From contig CALMOO010000758.1 of the NCBI GenBank assembly GCA_937871705.1, positions 4,975 through 15,138 of the forward strand: DNA of 10,164 nucleotides, written 5' to 3'. The stretch is from an uncultured Hymenobacter sp. Lineage in GTDB: Bacteria; Bacteroidota; Bacteroidia; Cytophagales; Hymenobacteraceae. Every line of letters starts with the position of its first letter. Positions within the stretch are counted from its first letter, which is position 1. Under the pieces are notes generated by a model that searched no databases, was not told the origin of the DNA, and worked only from the letters and a program-made list of their open reading frames with translations. Below are positions 6,630 to 10,164 of this stretch, in pieces. A program made the translations under genes and the position numbers.

Positions 6630-6953
6630 ATGCTTCAAATGATGACCACCAAGCGCATCGGGCGCCGCCAGTTTCACTTCACTGTGGAGGGTAACAACTT
6701 CTACGAAACGGTGGCCGAGTACGACCGGCTGAGCTTCCCCGACGTGGCGGCCTGTGGCCTGTGCGGCTCCGATAACCTGGACTTAACCAGCCGCGTGGCC
6801 CAGGGTAAGTACAAGTATACGTCGGTCAAATGCCTCTCGTGCCGCGCCGACCTGACCTTTGGCAAGAACAAGGACGACGACCAAAGCTATTTCCTGCGCC
6901 GCAAGGAAACCGGCGAGCTCGACTGGCGTCCCTTTGAAAAGAAGACTGAGTAA
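6630..6953 (+). CDS. Small four-cysteine zinc-ribbon protein, unknown function
   Basis: I do not recognise a named family. The 107-residue protein has two CxxC knuckles, Cys42/Cys45 (ACGLCGS) and Cys68/Cys71 (VKCLSCR), 22 residues apart, which fits one structural zinc site. Before them is a basic start (TTKRIGRRQFHF) and a region FYETVAEYDRLSFPD. After them the C-terminal part FGKNKDDDQSYFLRRKETGELDWRPFEKK is highly charged and ends with conserved-looking aromatic residues. There is no signal peptide or membrane segment, so it is cytoplasmic. A nucleic-acid or ribosome-associated role is only a guess from the zinc ribbon and the charge. ATG 6630, 6639 and 6642 are all possible starts; the last gives MTTKRIGRRQ. 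Codon use and GC content match the neighbours, so this is a real gene, despite its AT-rich upstream region. Confidence 0.8.
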   Translation: MLQMMTTKRIGRRQFHFTVEGNNFYETVAEYDRLSFPDVAACGLCGSDNLDLTSRVAQGKYKYTSVKCLSCRADLTFGKNKDDDQSYFLRRKETGELDWRPFEKKTE

Positions 6954-7000
6954 GCTCAGCTATATAATAATAGCAAGAAAACACGTTTAACCCACGTTTG

Positions 7001-7037
7001 GAAGCCGGTCGCTGGTGTTAGTCCGGCGGCCGGCTTC
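7001..7037 (+). terminator. 15-bp hairpin between the zinc-ribbon gene and rpe, abutting the rpe -7 box
   Basis: Bases 7001-7015 pair with 7023-7037 over 15 positions (13 Watson-Crick, two G-U) around a 7-base loop. The outer 8 bp, GAAGCCGG and CCGGCTTC, are perfect. The stem is followed by GTACTTTTG, a short T-run, so it is the most terminator-like hairpin in the window. It starts 47 bp after the zinc-ribbon stop codon. The T-run is also the core of the rpe -7 box, so one sequence may end one transcript and start the next. Confidence 0.55.
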
Positions 7038-7038
7038 G

Positions 7039-7046
7039 TACTTTTG
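7039..7046 (+). promoter_or_regulatory. Putative -7 box for rpe
   Basis: TACTTTTG is an exact TAnnTTTG match. A TTA at 7018-7020, one base from the TTG consensus, lies 18 bp upstream. The predicted transcript start (about 7051-7053) coincides with the first ATG of rpe, implying either a leaderless mRNA or a later start codon. Confidence 0.5.
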
Positions 7047-7051
7047 TCAGA

Positions 7052-7792
7052 ATGAGTACGCGCTTACCTACTGAGTATCCGGTGAATATTACCCCCGGCG
7101 GCCGCCGCCACGAACCTTTGCTAGCTCCTTCGCTGCTGGCCAGCGACTTGGCCAACCTGCAAGCCACCGCCGAAACCCTGGCTACAGCCGAAGCCGACTG
7201 GCTGCACTTCGACGTGATGGACGGCCGCTTCGTGCCCAACATTTCCTTCGGCCTGCCCGTGCTGGAAGCTCTGCGCCCCCACGCCCGCCAGCCCATCGAC
7301 GTGCACCTCATGATTGAGCAGCCGCAAAACTACCTGGCGGCCTTCCGTGAGGCGGGCGCCACCAACATTACGGTGCACTACGAGGCCTGCACCCACTTGC
7401 ACCGGGTAGTAGAGCAAGTCAAGAGCCTGGGCTGCACAGCCGGCGTAGCTATTAACCCCGCTACCCCTATTAGCCTGCTCGAAGACATCGCGGCCGACCT
7501 CGACGTGGTGCTGGTAATGTCGGTAAACCCCGGTTTTGGAGGCCAAACATTCATTCCGAATACTTTGCGCAAGATTGTGGCCCTCAAGGAGCTATTGCTC
7601 GACCAGGGTTCGGGCGCGCTTATTGAAGTTGATGGCGGCGTGAACAAGACGAATGCCGGGCCGCTAATCGAGGCGGGCGCCGACGTGCTGGTGGCCGGCA
7701 GCTTCGTGTTTAAGTCGCCCGGCGGGCCGGTGCCCACGCTGGCCAGCTTGCGCAAGCAGTTGCGGCAGGTGGTGGGCCTCAACGGCAAGTAG
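7052..7792 (+). CDS. rpe: Ribulose-phosphate 3-epimerase
   Basis: Rpe interconverts D-ribulose 5-phosphate and D-xylulose 5-phosphate in the pentose phosphate pathway. The 246-residue reading frame shows the TIM-barrel family signatures: LLAPSLLASDLANL near residue 23, LHFDVMDGRFVPNISFG at 51-67, IDVHLMIEQP at 82-91, VMSVNPGFGGQTF at 155-167 and IEVDGGVN at 191-198. The four metal ligands are all present (His52, Asp54, His85, Asp194), as is the phosphate-binding GADVLVAGSFVF. Most family members start two to five residues before L-A-P-S, so about 20 N-terminal residues are extra. GTG 7082 (giving MNITPGGRRH) or TTG 7118 (giving MLAPSLLA) are credible alternative starts. GTG 7082 would also give a leader of about 30 nt, like the other promoters here. 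A GGGGGTAG motif begins just past the stop codon. Confidence 0.95.
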   Translation: MSTRLPTEYPVNITPGGRRHEPLLAPSLLASDLANLQATAETLATAEADWLHFDVMDGRFVPNISFGLPVLEALRPHARQPIDVHLMIEQPQNYLAAFREAGATNITVHYEACTHLHRVVEQVKSLGCTAGVAINPATPISLLEDIAADLDVVLVMSVNPGFGGQTFIPNTLRKIVALKELLLDQGSGALIEVDGGVNKTNAGPLIEAGADVLVAGSFVFKSPGGPVPTLASLRKQLRQVVGLNGK

Positions 7793-7856
7793 GGGGGTAG
7801 GGAAAGGATAGGTTAGTGCTGTAGAGCAGATTATACGCATTATTAGGCTGGGTAAC

Positions 7857-10164
7857 TTGAAGCAAGGCGTACTACTTATCTGGGCTCTGGGGAGCGTGCT
7901 GGCTGCCCGGCCCGGCTATGGCCAGCAAGGGCCCGCCCCGGCGGTGCCAACGGTAAGCACGTCCACCGCGCAGAGCTTGGTGCTCACCGGCACTGTGCGC
8001 GATGCGCAGGGCCAGCCCCTGGAACTGGTAGTGGTCAGCCTCGAAGGGCAGCCGGGCGGGGCCACGACCACGCCCGGAGGCACCTTTTCGCTGCGCCTGA
8101 CTTTGCCACTGCGCTCCACTGCGCCGCTGGTGCTGATGGCGCGCCGCCTGGGCTACCAGCCCCTGCGCCAACCCTTGCGCCTGCCGGCCGATGCCAACCG
8201 GCCGCTCGCCCTAGTTATGCAGGTCGATACCAAGGCGCTGGAGGGGGTAGACGTGCGAGCCCGCTCGGCCGGAGCTGATAGCCGCGAGCAGGTGAGCCTA
8301 GTGCAGCTCGACCCGCAGACGGCGAAGGTAATTCCATCGCCGTTCGGTGATTTCAATGCCATTCTCAAAACCCTACCCGGCGTTGTCAGCAACAACGAGC
8401 TGAGCAGCACCTACAACGTGCGCGGTGGCAACTACGACGAAAACCTGCTCTACGTCAACGGCTTCGAGGTGTACCGGCCGTTTCTGGTGACGCAGGCGCA
8501 GCAGGAGGGGCTGAGCTTCATCAACCCCGACTTGGTGCAGAAAGTCGATTTCAGCACTGGCGGCTGGCAGCCCAAGTACGGCGACAAGCTTTCGTCGGTG
8601 CTAGATATTCAATATAAGGAGCCGGAGAAATTTGCAGCTTCGGCCACGGCCAGCCTGGTAGGCGGCGCGGCCCACGCCGAGGCGCGCTCGGCCAACGGCC
8701 GGGTAAGCTACCTGGCCGGCGTGCGCTACAAGAATGCGCAGTATGTACTCAACTCACTGCAGCAGCAGCAGGGCGGCTACAACCCCACGTTCTACGACGG
8801 CCAGGCCTACGTGAATATCGGCCTGGGCAAGACGGGCGGCGACTTGCAGAAAACCAGCCTGGGCATCCTGGGCGTGGTGGCGCACAATGACTACCGCTTC
8901 ACGCCCAGCAGCGGGCAAGTCACGTTTTCGACTAATACTAACCAGTTTACCCGCGTCAACATCTACTACGATGGCCGCGAGCGCATGCAGTACGACACCT
9001 ACCAGAGTGGGTTAAATCTACGGCACAACTTCAATCCGGGCCTGCAAATCGAGCTGCTCGGCTCGGCACTCCTGACCCGCGAGTTTGAGTTTCGCGATGT
9101 AGAAGCCGCCTACACGTTTGCCGACGTCAACAACGACCCGACCAGCCCCGACTTCAACAAAACGGTGCGCGAGCGTAACATCGGCTCAGCCTTTAACCAT
9201 GCGCGCAACGATTTGACGGCGAAGGTATTCACGGCCGAGCTGCGCGGCCGCTGGAACCCTGGCGGCGACCCCACCGGGCCGCACACCCTCCGCTGGGGCC
9301 TGAAAACGGGCCACGAAAGCATCCACGACCAGATTGACGAGTACAGCTTTGCTGACTCGGCCGACTACGTACCCGACAGCCGCCGTACGCGCCTCGCTAC
9401 CGACCTCAGCCTTACCAGCCAGCGCACCCAGGGCTACGTGCAGCATACCTGGCAGATTGACTCACTCAAGACGCTCACCTACGGCGTGCGGGGGCATTAC
9501 TGGTCGGTGAATAAGCAGCTGGTTGTCAGCCCGCGGGTGCAGTTTGCGGCCCGCAGCAGGCGCCACCCCGAGCGCATCTGGAAGGCGGCGGCCGGGGTGT
9601 ATGCGCAGCCGCCTTTCTACCGCGAGCTACGCGACATGCAGGGCCAACTCAATCCCGAGCTGCGGGCCCAGAAGTCGCTGCACTTCGTGCTGGGCCGCGA
9701 GGTGCAGGTGCATTTGATGAACCGGCCATTTCGCCTCAACACCGAGGCGTATTATAAATACCTCACCGACGTAGTGCCCTACGAGGTCGACAACGTGCGC
9801 CTGCGCTACTACGCCACCAACAACGCCACCGCCTACGCGGCTGGCCTGGAAACCCGCCTCAGCGGCGAGTTCGTGAAGGGCGTTGAGTCGTGGCTGAGCC
9901 TGGGTTTATTAACAACCAAAGAGTTGATTGCCGGTGATTCAATTACCACTTATGATGCGAAAGGCGTGAAAACCGGCCGGGAGCCGCTGGGCTACATTCG
10001 CCGGCCGCAAGACCAGCGCCTGACGGCCAGCATCTTCTTCCAAGACCACCTGCCCGACAACCCCTCGGTGCGCGGCTACGTGAACCTGGTGTTTGGCACC
10101 GGCATCCCGTTCAGTCCGCCCGGCCTACCCCAGTATCGCGGTAGTAACGCCCTGACACCTACCT
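7857..10164 (+). CDS. TonB-dependent outer-membrane receptor, 3' partial, TTG start
   Basis: The frame stays open from 7812 to the window end (769 codons from TTG 7857), so the C-terminus is missing. It encodes an outer-membrane beta-barrel that imports a ligand using TonB-ExbBD energy. Starting at TTG 7857 gives a good signal peptide (MKQGVLLIWALGSVLAA, cut near GYGQQ). No in-frame ATG or GTG lies between the upstream stop at 7809 and this codon. Residues 42 to about 125 are a carboxypeptidase-regulatory-like domain (VLTGTVRDAQGQPLELVVVSLEG). ALEGVDVRARS at 127-137 resembles the TonB-box region. The plug follows: FNAILKTLPGVVSN, NVRGGNYDENLLYVNGFEVYRPF (from 187) and VDFSTGGWQPKYGDKLSSVLDI. 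The remainder is alternating barrel-strand sequence. No SusD gene lies upstream and the plug is not of the clear SusC type, so the substrate is unknown. No exact TAnnTTTG box was found in the 64-bp gap after rpe. Confidence 0.92.
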   Translation, partial: MKQGVLLIWALGSVLAARPGYGQQGPAPAVPTVSTSTAQSLVLTGTVRDAQGQPLELVVVSLEGQPGGATTTPGGTFSLRLTLPLRSTAPLVLMARRLGYQPLRQPLRLPADANRPLALVMQVDTKALEGVDVRARSAGADSREQVSLVQLDPQTAKVIPSPFGDFNAILKTLPGVVSNNELSSTYNVRGGNYDENLLYVNGFEVYRPFLVTQAQQEGLSFINPDLVQKVDFSTGGWQPKYGDKLSSVLDIQYKEPEKFAASATASLVGGAAHAEARSANGRVSYLAGVRYKNAQYVLNSLQQQQGGYNPTFYDGQAYVNIGLGKTGGDLQKTSLGILGVVAHNDYRFTPSSGQVTFSTNTNQFTRVNIYYDGRERMQYDTYQSGLNLRHNFNPGLQIELLGSALLTREFEFRDVEAAYTFADVNNDPTSPDFNKTVRERNIGSAFNHARNDLTAKVFTAELRGRWNPGGDPTGPHTLRWGLKTGHESIHDQIDEYSFADSADYVPDSRRTRLATDLSLTSQRTQGYVQHTWQIDSLKTLTYGVRGHYWSVNKQLVVSPRVQFAARSRRHPERIWKAAAGVYAQPPFYRELRDMQGQLNPELRAQKSLHFVLGREVQVHLMNRPFRLNTEAYYKYLTDVVPYEVDNVRLRYYATNNATAYAAGLETRLSGEFVKGVESWLSLGLLTTKELIAGDSITTYDAKGVKTGREPLGYIRRPQDQRLTASIFFQDHLPDNPSVRGYVNLVFGTGIPFSPPGLPQYRGSNALTPT

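Larger units (their letters stand above)
476..8250. repeat. Dispersed short motif GGGGGTAG, 13 copies
   Basis: This entry marks the span holding the copies, not a continuous element. Plus-strand copies start at 1097, 1638, 2094, 4572, 5958, 7793 and 8243. Reverse copies (CTACCCCC) start at 476, 3900, 4086, 4454, 6283 and 6368. G-runs are 5 to 8 long. Read 5' to 3', five copies continue as GGC and three as TAA. Copies lie in six genes in more than one frame and in two intergenic gaps. Function is unknown. Confidence 0.7.

Noticed and set aside
476..8250. GGGGGTAG copies as G-quadruplexes
   Set aside because: Each copy has a single G-run; four closely spaced runs are not present at these sites.
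7857..10164. SusC-type glycan receptor of a polysaccharide utilisation locus
   Set aside because: There is no SusD or glycoside hydrolase gene in view, and the plug and barrel sequence does not show clear SusC signatures. The downstream side is not visible, so this is not fully excluded.
1..10164. Mobile elements, CRISPR arrays, tRNA/rRNA genes, toxin-antitoxin or defence cassettes
   Set aside because: I saw no transposase or integrase motif, regular direct-repeat array, cloverleaf, or nuclease/ATPase pair. The genes are housekeeping or envelope genes of uniform composition.

Overview
The window reads as chromosomal DNA from a GC-rich member of the Bacteroidota, most likely Hymenobacter or a close relative in the Cytophagales. 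Three independent signs point there. Exact matches to the Bacteroidota -7 promoter element TAnnTTTG lie just upstream of several genes. The subtilase carries a type IX secretion (T9SS) C-terminal sorting domain with a YPNP motif. The last gene is an outer-membrane TonB-dependent receptor with an N-terminal carboxypeptidase-regulatory-like domain. MnmA also has the phylum-typical insert around GCCSLDSINDARDIA. Genus assignment is inference from style, not from a database match.

Layout: the left third holds housekeeping genes. These are the 3' part of folC (folate polyglutamylation), trmB (tRNA m7G46 methylation), a convergent gene for a TrpF-like barrel protein without the catalytic cysteine, and, divergent from it, mnmA (tRNA wobble-uridine 2-thiolation). 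The middle holds cell-envelope and secretion genes: an orphan lipoprotein and a secreted S8 protease exported by T9SS. Then come a small four-cysteine zinc-ribbon protein of unknown function behind an AT-rich leader, rpe (pentose phosphate pathway), and a TonB-dependent receptor that starts at a TTG codon and runs off the right edge.

The genes look mostly like single transcription units rather than one operon. Most gaps are 60 to 130 bp, several carry a recognisable -7 box, and several carry a hairpin that could end the upstream transcript. No tRNA, rRNA, CRISPR array, transposase or integrase was seen, and no defence-type cassette is evident.

The most notable non-gene signal is a short motif, GGGGGTAG. 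I counted 13 copies on the two strands, inside genes in different frames and between genes, where fewer than one would be expected by chance. Other points of interest are a 13-bp perfect palindromic element ahead of the protease, a 15-bp hairpin packed directly against the rpe promoter, and the TrpF-like protein with a degenerate active site.
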